Positions 43,068-51,358 of a DNA stretch of 59,924 nt are shown here, one piece after another. The stretch comes from Flavobacteriaceae bacterium. Its GTDB lineage: Bacteria > Bacteroidota > Bacteroidia > Flavobacteriales > Flavobacteriaceae. Below the pieces are notes generated by a model. That model made no database searches. It was given only the letters and a program-made list of their open reading frames with translations, and was not told the origin of the DNA. Both the position numbers and the translations under genes were made by a program. The stretch is from the NCBI GenBank assembly GCA_028284745.1, contig JANQRC010000002.1, positions 1-59,924 on the forward strand. Reading direction: 5' to 3'. Position 1 is the first letter of the stretch, and every line of letters starts with the position of its first letter.

Positions 43068-43125
43068 ACAGTAATTTTAGGTTTTCTTTGAGAAAGTCTT
43101 CCTTTGTGCATTCGACTGAAAGGGC

Positions 43126-44496
43126 ATGAAAAGTATCATAGCCTTTGCATTTCTGGTATTATCTTGCCTTTCCACCACCAATAGCGCATCACAAGCAACT
43201 GAGCCTAAGGCCAAGCCGAGTCAACAGTTCATGCAGTTGTTGCTTGGCGGCAATTCACTTGAAAAAGAGCAGCTTTTAAAGTGCATCAAGGATAATTGGG
43301 ATAGTTCGCACGAGATCATGGCATTAGAAACATTATACTTTGCCCAAGATCCGGAGGTCACTTTTTTTCTGATTCAGCTGCTTCAAGAAAAAACAGGCAG
43401 AAATTACGGATACGACACAAACAAATGGTACGAATACCTATGGAACAAACCCCAACGACTTTCACAAGACTATCATACATTCAAAGCAAAGCTTCACAGC
43501 CTTATCGACCCAAAATTCTGGACCTATTTTGAAGGGAGGCAAGAGCAGACCACAATTCGATTTGATGAGATACGGTGGGGCGGCGTGCATCAAGATGGTA
43601 TACCTCCGTTGCGAAACCCCGAGATGGTCAGCATACAACAAGCTGATTATCTAGAAGATGACAATATCGTGTTTGGAATCTCTGTAAATGGGGATGCACG
43701 TGCCTACCCAAAACGTATTTTGGCTTGGCATGAAATGTTCGTGGATACCGTCGGAGATATTCCTGTAGCTGGTGTGTATTGCACACTTTGCGGTACAGTT
43801 ATTCTATACAAAACTGAGCACAGCGGAATACAATACGAAATGGGCACAAGTGGTTTTTTATACCGTTCTAACAAATTGATGTATGACAAGGCCACACAAT
43901 CCCTGTGGAATACACTTTGGGGAACGCCAGTTGTGGGGCCGCTTGTAGGCAAGGGCATCGAACTGGAATATCTGAGCGTGGTGACCACCACTTGGGGCGA
44001 GTGGAGATCACGTCACCCGGAAACTACCGTACTATCTTTAAATACAGGCCATCGAAGAGATTATGGCGAAGGCATTGCCTACCAAGACTATTTTAGCACT
44101 GACCGGTTGATGTTCAATGTGCCCAAGCTAGACAAACGCCTGAAGAACAAACAATCGGTCTTGGCATTGCGCCTTCCGGAACACCCGGACGATCCAGTAG
44201 CGATCTCGTCTAAGTTCTTGAGAAAGAAGCCCGTGCATGAGTTTTCCATAGGAAATACTGGCCTACTCGTCCTTACAGATGCTTCTGGAGCGCATCGTGT
44301 ATATGAAAGCAGAGGACTAGGCTTTGCCAAATACGATGGGAAGTATACCGTAACCGATGTGCAAGGCAATCATTGGAAACTACATGAAGATTCCATAGAA
44401 AGCCAAAATGGTGAAAAATTGAACAGGATACGATCTTTCAATGCGTTTTGGTTTGGTTGGAAAGCCGCTTACCCCAACACCAAGTTGATCAGGTGA
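43126..44496 (+). CDS. Exported DUF3179-domain protein
   Basis: 456 residues. A signal peptide (IIAFAFLVLSCLSTTNSASQA) is followed by a region of about 120 residues, then the DUF3179 domain: VNGDARAYPKRILAWHEM, GVYCTLCGTVILY, SGFLYRSNKLMYDKATQSLW and a C-terminal block RSFNAFWFGWKAAYPNT. The conserved Cys pair CTLC and the histidines could bind a metal or heme, but the function of the family is not known. The stop codon is directly followed by the stop of lpd on the other strand. Confidence 0.85.
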   Translation: MKSIIAFAFLVLSCLSTTNSASQATEPKAKPSQQFMQLLLGGNSLEKEQLLKCIKDNWDSSHEIMALETLYFAQDPEVTFFLIQLLQEKTGRNYGYDTNKWYEYLWNKPQRLSQDYHTFKAKLHSLIDPKFWTYFEGRQEQTTIRFDEIRWGGVHQDGIPPLRNPEMVSIQQADYLEDDNIVFGISVNGDARAYPKRILAWHEMFVDTVGDIPVAGVYCTLCGTVILYKTEHSGIQYEMGTSGFLYRSNKLMYDKATQSLWNTLWGTPVVGPLVGKGIELEYLSVVTTTWGEWRSRHPETTVLSLNTGHRRDYGEGIAYQDYFSTDRLMFNVPKLDKRLKNKQSVLALRLPEHPDDPVAISSKFLRKKPVHEFSIGNTGLLVLTDASGAHRVYESRGLGFAKYDGKYTVTDVQGNHWKLHEDSIESQNGEKLNRIRSFNAFWFGWKAAYPNTKLIR

Positions 44497-45897
44497 TCAT
44501 ACATGCAGGGCAATATCGTCCGTCGCTGCTAGGGCAGCTTCTTTAACTGCTTCGGCATAGGTTGGATGCGCATGCGACATTCTTGAGATATCTTCGGCAC
44601 TGGCCCTGAATTCCATCGCTGTGACAGCCTCTGCAATAAGGTCTGCAACACGCGCACCTATCATGTGCACCCCTAGCACTTCGTCGGTGTTGGCATCGGC
44701 CAATATCTTCACAAAACCATCGATGTCCATCGAAGCCCTGGCACGGCCCAAGGCACGCATCGGAAACTGCCCAGATCTATAGGCAACGCCCGCTTCTTTC
44801 AGTTCTTCTTCGGTCTTGCCAACAGCTGCGACTTCTGGCCAGGTGTACACTACGCCTGGAATCAAATTGTAGTCGATGTGTGGTTTTTGGCCTGCAAGGG
44901 TCTCGGCTACAAAAACGCCTTCTTCTTCGGCTTTGTGTGCCAACATGGCTCCTTTGATCACATCACCGATAGCATAGATATTTGGTGCTGATGTCTGCAA
45001 ATGGTCATTTACTTCTACCTGTCCTCGCTCATTCAACTTCACACCAGCAGCTTCGGCATTAAGACCATCGGTGTAAGGCCTTCTACCAACCGATACCAAA
45101 CAATAGTCCCCTTCAAAAGTAACTTCTTCACCTTTTTTATTGTCTGCCTTCACAACCACGGTGTCGCCTTTGCGTTCTACAGACTTCACTTTGTGTGACA
45201 CGTTCATCTTAAACTTGGCCTTTTTGAAGACTTTGTTCAGCTCTCTAGATAGTGCACCGTCCATCCCAGGGATGATGCGGTCCATATATTCGATAACGGT
45301 CACCTCAGATCCCAATCTACGATATACTTGGCCCAACTCTAAGCCGATGACGCCGCCGCCAATGACCAACATGTGCTTAGGAATTTCTTTGAGTTTCAGT
45401 GCCTCGGTAGATGTGATGATGCGTTCTTTATCTATCTCGATAAAAGGCAAGGTAGCAGGTTTCGAGCCTGTGGCGATGATGGTATGCTTCGCTTCTATCT
45501 CGGTATCATTCTCGCCCGAGATGTTGATGTGCGTAGCATCCTTGAAACTTCCGACACCGTGATACACATCGATCTTGTTCTTGTCCATCAAGAACTCGAT
45601 GCCCTTGGTGGTCTGATCTACGACACCTTGTTTGCGAGCGATCATCTTCTCTAAATTCACCTTCACCTCACCAGGGACCTCTATACCATGCTCCTCAAAG
45701 TGCTTTACAGCATCTTCATAGTGATGTGAGGAATCGAGCAATGCTTTCGAAGGAATACAGCCCACATTAAGGCAGGTTCCGCCAAGTGTGCTGTACTTCT
45801 CAATGATCGCAGTTTTCATACCTAGTTGTGCACAGCGTATCGCCGCCACATAGCCTCCAGGTCCTGAGCCAATGACGGCCACATCGTATGTATTCAT
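44497..45897 (-). CDS. lpd: Dihydrolipoyl dehydrogenase
   Basis: 466 residues. Flavin disulfide reductase with GSGPGGYVAAIRCAQLG for FAD, the redox pair C42/C47 in GGTCLNVGCIPSKALLD, NADH fold VIGGGVIGLELGQVYRRLG and the C-terminal catalytic HAHPTYAEAVKEA. It is the E3 part of 2-oxo acid dehydrogenase and glycine cleavage complexes. The E1/E2 genes are not adjacent, so it probably serves several complexes. A TACTTTTG box lies 26 bp upstream. Confidence 0.94.
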   Translation of the reverse strand: MNTYDVAVIGSGPGGYVAAIRCAQLGMKTAIIEKYSTLGGTCLNVGCIPSKALLDSSHHYEDAVKHFEEHGIEVPGEVKVNLEKMIARKQGVVDQTTKGIEFLMDKNKIDVYHGVGSFKDATHINISGENDTEIEAKHTIIATGSKPATLPFIEIDKERIITSTEALKLKEIPKHMLVIGGGVIGLELGQVYRRLGSEVTVIEYMDRIIPGMDGALSRELNKVFKKAKFKMNVSHKVKSVERKGDTVVVKADNKKGEEVTFEGDYCLVSVGRRPYTDGLNAEAAGVKLNERGQVEVNDHLQTSAPNIYAIGDVIKGAMLAHKAEEEGVFVAETLAGQKPHIDYNLIPGVVYTWPEVAAVGKTEEELKEAGVAYRSGQFPMRALGRARASMDIDGFVKILADANTDEVLGVHMIGARVADLIAEAVTAMEFRASAEDISRMSHAHPTYAEAVKEAALAATDDIALHV

Positions 45898-45923
45898 AAG
45901 GAAGTTTTCAAAATTTAGATGTA

Positions 45924-45931
45924 CAAAAGTA
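45924..45931 (-). promoter_or_regulatory. Candidate -7 box of lpd
   Basis: Minus strand TACTTTTG, an exact TAnnTTTG match, 26 bp upstream of the lpd ATG. No TTG at the ideal spacing is visible. Confidence 0.4.
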
Positions 45932-46105
45932 CGATATGAAGTACGAATTAGGAAGTGCTAGGCCGGAAATTAGAAAATGAGGAGCGGTCAGGTTTTTAGA
46001 CACTAGGATCTTAGTGGCTCTGATGGTCTTTGTTTACAGTCATTACAATATTATGTTTTCACTCTTTTATGCCTTCGACTTCTTTAATTGCAACTGACCA
46101 CTGAT

Positions 46106-46738
46106 TCAATCCCCCTTCGGGAAGGCCAACATCTCTCCCATTCCAACAGTGTACAACCATATGCCGTAGATAATATGCTCGATAGAAACGAGGATGGTAG
46201 AACGTGTCTTTATAAAAGTGAAGGCAAATAGCAGCCCGCCCATAAATGTGAGTAGCATGACCAGGGCATTGCGAAAGAAGATATGCGCCAACGAGAACAA
46301 TGCGGCGTTGATGATGACCAAAAGACTTGAGCTGTTGAATAAAGATCCGTAGCGTTCAAAGAAAAAAGTGCGATAGACCAATTCTTGCGGATAGACCGAT
46401 AGCACACTATAGATCAAGAAGATGATGATGTACAGTTTTGGGTTGTTCATCGGCACATAGAACAGCATGGAGCGATCTGTGAAATACACATAAAGCACCG
46501 ACAAAACTGCCACGGTCCCAAGGATCAACAATGTACGTCGCCAGAACGCCTTCCAATCTAGTGCTGGCTGCAGGCGAAATTTCAACTTGAGCACCTTCAG
46601 CAAGATCCAGATGATGTAGATGAAGCCCAAAAGACCGATTGTTAGCTTGATCCAGACCGGATATTCGATGGCAAAGCTAATCGGGAGCAGGACAAAGAGC
46701 AAGAAGAATTCAACAGCTTTATATAGCGTGGTCTGCAT
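46106..46738 (-). CDS. CPBP-family membrane protease-like protein
   Basis: 210 residues, about six membrane helices. CPBP (CAAX protease and bacteriocin-processing) motifs are seen in order: YPQELVYRTFFFERYG for motif 1, where the usual EExxxR reads QExxxR, and FSLAHIFFRNALVM with SIEHIIYGIW for the histidine motifs. Members are intramembrane glutamic proteases; the Glu to Gln change may alter activity, although the second Glu and Arg remain. It lies 33 bp downstream of the lrp-like gene but has its own TACGTTTG box. Confidence 0.82.
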   Translation of the reverse strand: MQTTLYKAVEFFLLFVLLPISFAIEYPVWIKLTIGLLGFIYIIWILLKVLKLKFRLQPALDWKAFWRRTLLILGTVAVLSVLYVYFTDRSMLFYVPMNNPKLYIIIFLIYSVLSVYPQELVYRTFFFERYGSLFNSSSLLVIINAALFSLAHIFFRNALVMLLTFMGGLLFAFTFIKTRSTILVSIEHIIYGIWLYTVGMGEMLAFPKGD

Positions 46739-46751
46739 GAAGAGAATATTT

Positions 46752-46759
46752 CAAACGTA
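46752..46759 (-). promoter_or_regulatory. Candidate -7 box for the CPBP gene
   Basis: Minus strand TACGTTTG, an exact TAnnTTTG match, 13 bp upstream of the ATG at 46738. Spacing to the next TTG (13 bp) is short. The resulting leader would be very short. Confidence 0.35.
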
Positions 46760-46771
46760 AATATAACCAAA

Positions 46772-47230
46772 TCAAAGCGTAAACGCTGTTGTGTGTTTTA
46801 CCTCATCGATCACAAAGGTGCTGTGCGTATTCCCAATGTGCCTAAGTGCGGTGAGCTTGGTAACGATGAAGTCCCGATATTCCTGCATGTCCTTCACCTG
46901 TACCTTGAGGATATAGTCGTAATCGCCACTCACATGATAGCATTCCAAGACTTCTGAGAGTTGAAGCACCTCGCGTTCAAAGCGCGTCAAGAATTCCTTA
47001 GAATGCTGAACCAAACGCACATGGCAAAGCACAATGAAGTTCTTTGCCACTTTCTCGGCATCGATCAATGCCACATATCGTTTGATCACCCCTTGGCGTT
47101 CTAGCTTCTTGATGCGCTCGTACACCGCAGTGACAGAGAGATCCAGGTGAAGTGACAATGCTTTGTGTGTCTTCTTGGTGTCCTCTTGAAGCAACATGAG
47201 CAATTTTCTATCTATACCATCTAGTGCCAT
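46772..47230 (-). CDS. Lrp/AsnC-family transcriptional regulator
   Basis: 152 residues from ATG at 47230. The N-terminal winged helix-turn-helix (LDGIDRKLLMLLQED, LSVTAVYERIKKLERQGVI) is followed by the RAM ligand-binding domain (CYHVSGDYDYILKVQVKDM). An upstream in-frame ATG would add 39 residues encoded by very AT-rich DNA; I reject it because the family begins at this point. It is divergent from a methionine gamma-lyase-like gene with 156 AT-rich bp between, so it probably controls that gene in response to an amino acid. Confidence 0.9.
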   Translation of the reverse strand: MALDGIDRKLLMLLQEDTKKTHKALSLHLDLSVTAVYERIKKLERQGVIKRYVALIDAEKVAKNFIVLCHVRLVQHSKEFLTRFEREVLQLSEVLECYHVSGDYDYILKVQVKDMQEYRDFIVTKLTALRHIGNTHSTFVIDEVKHTTAFTL

Positions 47231-47386
47231 CTGAAAAGTTTTCTGTCCAAGTCTATGTTTTAAGATTATATCCGAATAATATCTTATGAAAAGTAAAAAA
47301 ATAAAATCATATCCTATTATAAAACAATGATATTGATTTTTATTCATATACGAATTTATTTTGAAGAAAATTATATAGTATCACTC

Positions 47387-48607
47387 ATGGAATTCAATCC
47401 TGCCAACAATATCCAAGATCTCCAATACTTTGGAGAGTTCGGAGGTGTCAATCCCTCCATCTCAGATTCATCGACATACACCTTCTTGTCAGCCAAGACC
47501 ATGTTCGACACCTTTGAAGGAAACACCGAAGGCTGCTACTTGTACACGCGCCACTCCTCACCTTCTAACCTGTATCTGGGTGAGGCCTTAGCAGCCATGG
47601 AAGGCACGGCATCCGCTAATGTCACAGCCAGCGGCATGGGCGCCATCACAGCGGTCGTCCTCCAATTGTGCAATGCAGGAGACCATATCGTGAGCAGCCG
47701 AACCATCTATGGGGGCACGTATGCCTTTATGAAGAACTTCTTACCCAAACTAGGTATCGACACATCGTTTGTCGATATCACTGACCTTCAAAAAGTAGAG
47801 GAAGCCATAGGGCCCAAGACCAAAATGCTCTATTGTGAATCGGTAAGCAATCCCTTATTGGAGATCGCTGATATCGAGAAGCTTGCGGCTTTGGCCAAGA
47901 GGCATGGCGTCCCATTGGTGGTCGACAATACATTCTCTCCACTAACAATCGCTCCAGGAAAGCTCGGTGCTGACGTGGTCATCCACAGTCTCACCAAGTT
48001 CATCAACGGCAGTAGTGATTGTGTTGGCGGCGTGGTCTGCAGCACTACCGATTTCTGCTTGAAGCTGAAAGATGTGAATGATGGTGCAGGCATGCTCTTG
48101 GGAAGCACGATGGACAGTCTTCGAGCGTCTTCCGTCTTGAAGAATCTACGGACCCTGCACATCCGCATGAAGAAGCATAGCGAAAACACCCTGTTCTTGG
48201 CCCAACGATTTGAAGCAGACGGTCTGCGTGTGGTCTATCCAGGGCTCGAAAGTCATACCGGACATCATATCCTGAAAAGACAAATGAATCCAGAATACGG
48301 TTTTGGTGGCATGATGACCATCGATGTGGGCTCACTAGACAAGGCCAACGCACTGATGGAACTTATGCAAACAAGGAATCTTGGTTATTTGGCAGTGAGT
48401 CTTGGTTTCTACAAGACCTTGTTCAGCGCTCCAGGCACTTCAACTTCCTCCGAGATACCTGAAGAAGAACAAAAAGAAATGGGCTTGAGTGATGGGTTGA
48501 TCCGATTCTCGATCGGGCTAGACAATGACATAGCCCGCACCTACGACATGATGCGCCAATGCATGGTAGCACTAGGAATTCTTGAAGGTACCCGTGCCAT
48601 GGCCTAA
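47387..48607 (+). CDS. Cys/Met-metabolism PLP enzyme, methionine gamma-lyase-like
   Basis: 406 residues from ATG at 47387. The PLP lysine is in VIHSLTKFINGSSDCVGG, and YLYTRHSSPSNLYLGEAL, SRTIYGGTYAFMKNFLP and VVDNTFSPLTIAPG are the family blocks of cystathionine gamma-synthase, cystathionine lyase and methionine gamma-lyase. The best guess is methionine gamma-lyase, because a divergent Lrp-type regulator accompanies such genes in other bacteria; substrate is not proven. An upstream in-frame ATG (47327) is rejected because the added 20 residues come from the AT-rich control region. Confidence 0.85.
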   Translation: MEFNPANNIQDLQYFGEFGGVNPSISDSSTYTFLSAKTMFDTFEGNTEGCYLYTRHSSPSNLYLGEALAAMEGTASANVTASGMGAITAVVLQLCNAGDHIVSSRTIYGGTYAFMKNFLPKLGIDTSFVDITDLQKVEEAIGPKTKMLYCESVSNPLLEIADIEKLAALAKRHGVPLVVDNTFSPLTIAPGKLGADVVIHSLTKFINGSSDCVGGVVCSTTDFCLKLKDVNDGAGMLLGSTMDSLRASSVLKNLRTLHIRMKKHSENTLFLAQRFEADGLRVVYPGLESHTGHHILKRQMNPEYGFGGMMTIDVGSLDKANALMELMQTRNLGYLAVSLGFYKTLFSAPGTSTSSEIPEEEQKEMGLSDGLIRFSIGLDNDIARTYDMMRQCMVALGILEGTRAMA

Positions 48608-48672
48608 GCTCTAAAATTTGCAAAACGCCTCGCAAAATCGTAACATTACGGAAGCAAAAGTACTTCAACTGT

Positions 48673-50163
48673 ATGGAAAGCCAAGACATAAAACCCTGCC
48701 AACCCCAAGATCAGAACATTGTAGAGAACAAAGAACTGAATATCTGGGAGGCGTTGATTCCTGTCTTTGCTTTGGTAGCTATGTTATTCTACAATGTATT
48801 CTTTGTCTTTGGTGACGATGCGCTAAGCGGCAGCAATCAATTCATCTTGTTGTTAGGAGCTGCTGTTGCGGCGGTTGTTGGCTTTTTTAATAAGGTGTCC
48901 TACAAACAAATGCTATCAGAAGTTGCGGAGAATGTAAAGTCGACCACTGGAGCCTTGCTCATTTTATTGATGGTAGGTGCCTTGGCGGGCACATGGCTGA
49001 TCAGTGGCATCATACCTACGATGATCTATTATGGCCTGCAAATTCTAAATCCAACCATCTTCCTAGCAGCTTGTATTATTATTTGTGCCATTATCTCCAT
49101 TGCCACAGGAAGTTCATGGACCACGTCGGCCACTGTTGGCATAGCCCTCATCGGAATAGGTGAAACTTTAGGGATTTCATTGGGAATGACTGCCGGAGCG
49201 GTATTATCCGGAGCTTATTTTGGCGATAAGATGTCGCCATTGAGCGATACCACCAATCTAGCCCCTGCCATGGCAGGCGGAGAATTGTTCTCACATATTA
49301 GATATATGACATTGACCACAGTGCCTACGATAACCATTACCCTTGTTGTATTCACCATCATTGGGTTTAACCTTGAAACCACAGGCTCTGCTGATGTCTC
49401 AGACAAGCTCTCTGCCATAAGGGAGGCTTTCAATATTTCTCCTTGGTTGTTCTTGGTGCCCGTCGTTGTCATTGCTATGATCGTTAAAAAAACGCCGCCT
49501 TTGGTAGCATTGCTTGTCGGCACACTTCTAGGCGGTGTGGCAGCCATCATTGCTCAACCAGAGATCGTCACCAAAATTGCTGAGACAGATACGCTCACCA
49601 TCGAAAGTGCCTATAAAGGTGTGATGAAAGCAATGACTGTCGATACTTCCGTAGAGACCACCAGCGCAGAACTCAACGACCTCTTTTCTGCAGGAGGAAT
49701 GAGTGGTATGCTCGGTACCATTTGGTTGATCATTTGCGCGATGGTGTTTGGAGGTGTCATGGATGCCATCGGTGCTTTGGCCCGCATCAGCAAGGCATTG
49801 CTGAGCCTGGCAAAAACTACCTTTGGCCTCTTTGCCAGTACGGTAGCCAGTTGTTTGGCATTGAACGTTACGGCTTCCGACCAATACTTGGCCCTAGTTG
49901 TTCCAGGAAAGATGTTCAGCAAAGCTTACAGAGATCGCAGCTTGGCTCCGGAAAACTTATCTAGGACCTTAGAAGATTCAGGTACAGTCACGTCGGTTCT
50001 CATTCCTTGGAATACCTGTGGTGCATACCAGAGCGGTGTTCTGGGAGTGCCTGTGGCCGATTATTTCTTCTATGCCATCTTCAATTGGCTCAGCCCATTC
50101 ATGACCTTGCTATTCGCAGCCTTCCAGATCAAGATCAAACAATTGACGACCGATCAGTCTTAA
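48673..50163 (+). CDS. nhaC: Na+/H+ antiporter NhaC-type
   Basis: 496 residues, twelve or so membrane helices. IATGSSWTTSATVGIALIGI, GAYFGDKMSPLSDTTNLAPA and ALNVTASDQYLALVVPGKMF belong to the NhaC family. It exchanges internal sodium for protons (or, in some relatives, malate/lactate), useful in a marine cell. It follows the lyase gene by 65 bp on the same strand, so it may be co-transcribed. Confidence 0.9.
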   Translation: MESQDIKPCQPQDQNIVENKELNIWEALIPVFALVAMLFYNVFFVFGDDALSGSNQFILLLGAAVAAVVGFFNKVSYKQMLSEVAENVKSTTGALLILLMVGALAGTWLISGIIPTMIYYGLQILNPTIFLAACIIICAIISIATGSSWTTSATVGIALIGIGETLGISLGMTAGAVLSGAYFGDKMSPLSDTTNLAPAMAGGELFSHIRYMTLTTVPTITITLVVFTIIGFNLETTGSADVSDKLSAIREAFNISPWLFLVPVVVIAMIVKKTPPLVALLVGTLLGGVAAIIAQPEIVTKIAETDTLTIESAYKGVMKAMTVDTSVETTSAELNDLFSAGGMSGMLGTIWLIICAMVFGGVMDAIGALARISKALLSLAKTTFGLFASTVASCLALNVTASDQYLALVVPGKMFSKAYRDRSLAPENLSRTLEDSGTVTSVLIPWNTCGAYQSGVLGVPVADYFFYAIFNWLSPFMTLLFAAFQIKIKQLTTDQS

Positions 50164-50287
50164 ATCATTTCCCCTTTCAAGTGATTTTTAATGAAATCGT
50201 AGTACCGCTCTAGATTTCTTTCTACCTTAGTAAGATGATTTTCAAAACCAAAAACCCTTAAACTGTTAAACTTATCAACTCATAAAC

Positions 50288-50794
50288 ATGGCCACAGTAA
50301 CACTTAAAGGAAATACAATCAATACCACTGGCGAACTTCCTGCCGTAGGCAGCAAAGCTCCTGATTTTCAAATGACCGCCAATGACCTATCTACCCTATC
50401 TTTAGGTGACTTTCAGGGAGAAAAATTGGTCCTCAACATATTTCCAAGTATCGACACAGGTACTTGCGCTCAATCAGTACGGCAATTCAATATCGAAGCT
50501 GCAGAGCTAGAGAGCACCAAGGTGCTCTGTATCTCACGCGACTTGCCCTTTGCGCAAGCGCGTTTCTGCGCTGCAGAAGGCATCGAGAGTGTCATCAATC
50601 TTTCCGACTATAAAAAACAAAGCTTTGGCAAGGACTATGGTGTTGAGTTTGTCGACGGCCCGTTAGAGAATCTGTTGTCGCGCGCTATCGTTGTCATTGA
50701 CGAGAGTGGTGTGGTCCGTTATACCGAACAAGTACCTGAGATCGTCGACGAACCCAACTACAAAGCCGCGCTAGAAGCCTTGATGGATGGCTAG
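50288..50794 (+). CDS. tpx: Thiol peroxidase Tpx
   Basis: 168 residues. The peroxidatic cysteine is in FPSIDTGTCAQSVRQFN and the resolving cysteine in DLPFAQARFCAAEGI. It reduces hydroperoxides using thioredoxin. Length and both motifs are typical of atypical 2-Cys Tpx enzymes. Its last codons overlap the start of the broken dgkA gene by 8 bp, so the two form a translation-coupled pair. Confidence 0.94.
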   Translation: MATVTLKGNTINTTGELPAVGSKAPDFQMTANDLSTLSLGDFQGEKLVLNIFPSIDTGTCAQSVRQFNIEAAELESTKVLCISRDLPFAQARFCAAEGIESVINLSDYKKQSFGKDYGVEFVDGPLENLLSRAIVVIDESGVVRYTEQVPEIVDEPNYKAALEALMDG

Positions 50795-51146
50795 TTTCCT
50801 TAGAAGGCGGCTACAAAGCATAGGTTATGCCTTAAAAGGAATATTGCTTTTGGTACGAATCGAAGGCAGCATCCAGGTTCAGGTAGCCATTGCAATTCTT
50901 GTTACCATCGCTGGTTTTTGGCTTGATATCTCAACAACAGAATGGTGCTTGTAATTGTTAGCGATCGGGCTGGTAATGGGCATCGAAGGGGTAAATACCT
51001 CCATTGAAAAAATGGCTGATTTTATTCATCCAGACCACAACGACAAGATCGGTCTCATTAAAGATGTGTCGGCAGGTGCTGTTTTTATCGCAGCACTAAT
51101 TGCAGTAGTTGTTGGGATGATCATCTACTTGCCCAAAATACTCTAA
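50787..51146 (+). pseudogene. dgkA: Diacylglycerol kinase DgkA-like gene with one nonsense codon
   Basis: One uninterrupted frame of 119 codons plus stop, except for TAA at 50952-50954, codon 56. Before it: SIGYALKGILLLVRIEGSIQ and LDISTTEWCL. After it: LLAIGLVMGIEGVNTSIEKM, then ADFIHPDHNDKIG and VSAGAVFIAALIAVVVGMII, all expected for DgkA-type integral membrane kinases, including the catalytic Glu in TSIEK. The family has Gln at the broken position, so a single CAA to TAA change explains it. The rest shows no decay, so this is a very recent mutation, a sequencing error, or a stop that is read through. Confidence 0.8.
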
Positions 51147-51296
51147 GAGCCTGTTTAGACTTTTATGATTGAATTTTTTATCGCTTATTTTTGATGCAGA
51201 ATGAGATATAATAGCAGAGCTACTTGATGAAATTTTAACGAAATTATTCGTAAAAAGAGGCACAAAAAACAATTGATAGAAATTTAAACTGGCTCT
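51146..51296. mobile_element. MITE-like element with terminal inverted repeats
   Basis: Left end AGAGCCTGTTTAGACT (51146-51161) and, on the other strand, right end AGAGCCAGTTTAAATT (51296-51281) agree at 12 to 13 of 16 positions. The 151-bp body is AT-rich and has no coding frame. It begins on the last base of the dgkA stop codon and ends before the ftsK promoter box. No clear target duplication is seen. It could be a MITE or an eroded end pair of an insertion sequence. Confidence 0.5.
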
Positions 51297-51330
51297 GAAA
51301 TATCCCAAAATCTGAAACGTTAGTAATTTG

Positions 51331-51338
51331 TATTTTTG
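51331..51338 (+). promoter_or_regulatory. Candidate -7 box of ftsK
   Basis: TATTTTTG, an exact TAnnTTTG match, 20 bp before the ftsK ATG. No TTG at the ideal distance is seen. Confidence 0.4.
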
Positions 51339-51358
51339 CCGAAACCCAAGGGCATAGC

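Noticed and set aside
47231-47386. Possible Lrp operators or promoter boxes between the lrp-like and lyase genes
   Set aside because: Several AT-rich half-sites (ATCAT...ATGAT, TATATCCGAATAATATC) exist, but in such AT-rich DNA none stands out enough to report as a site.
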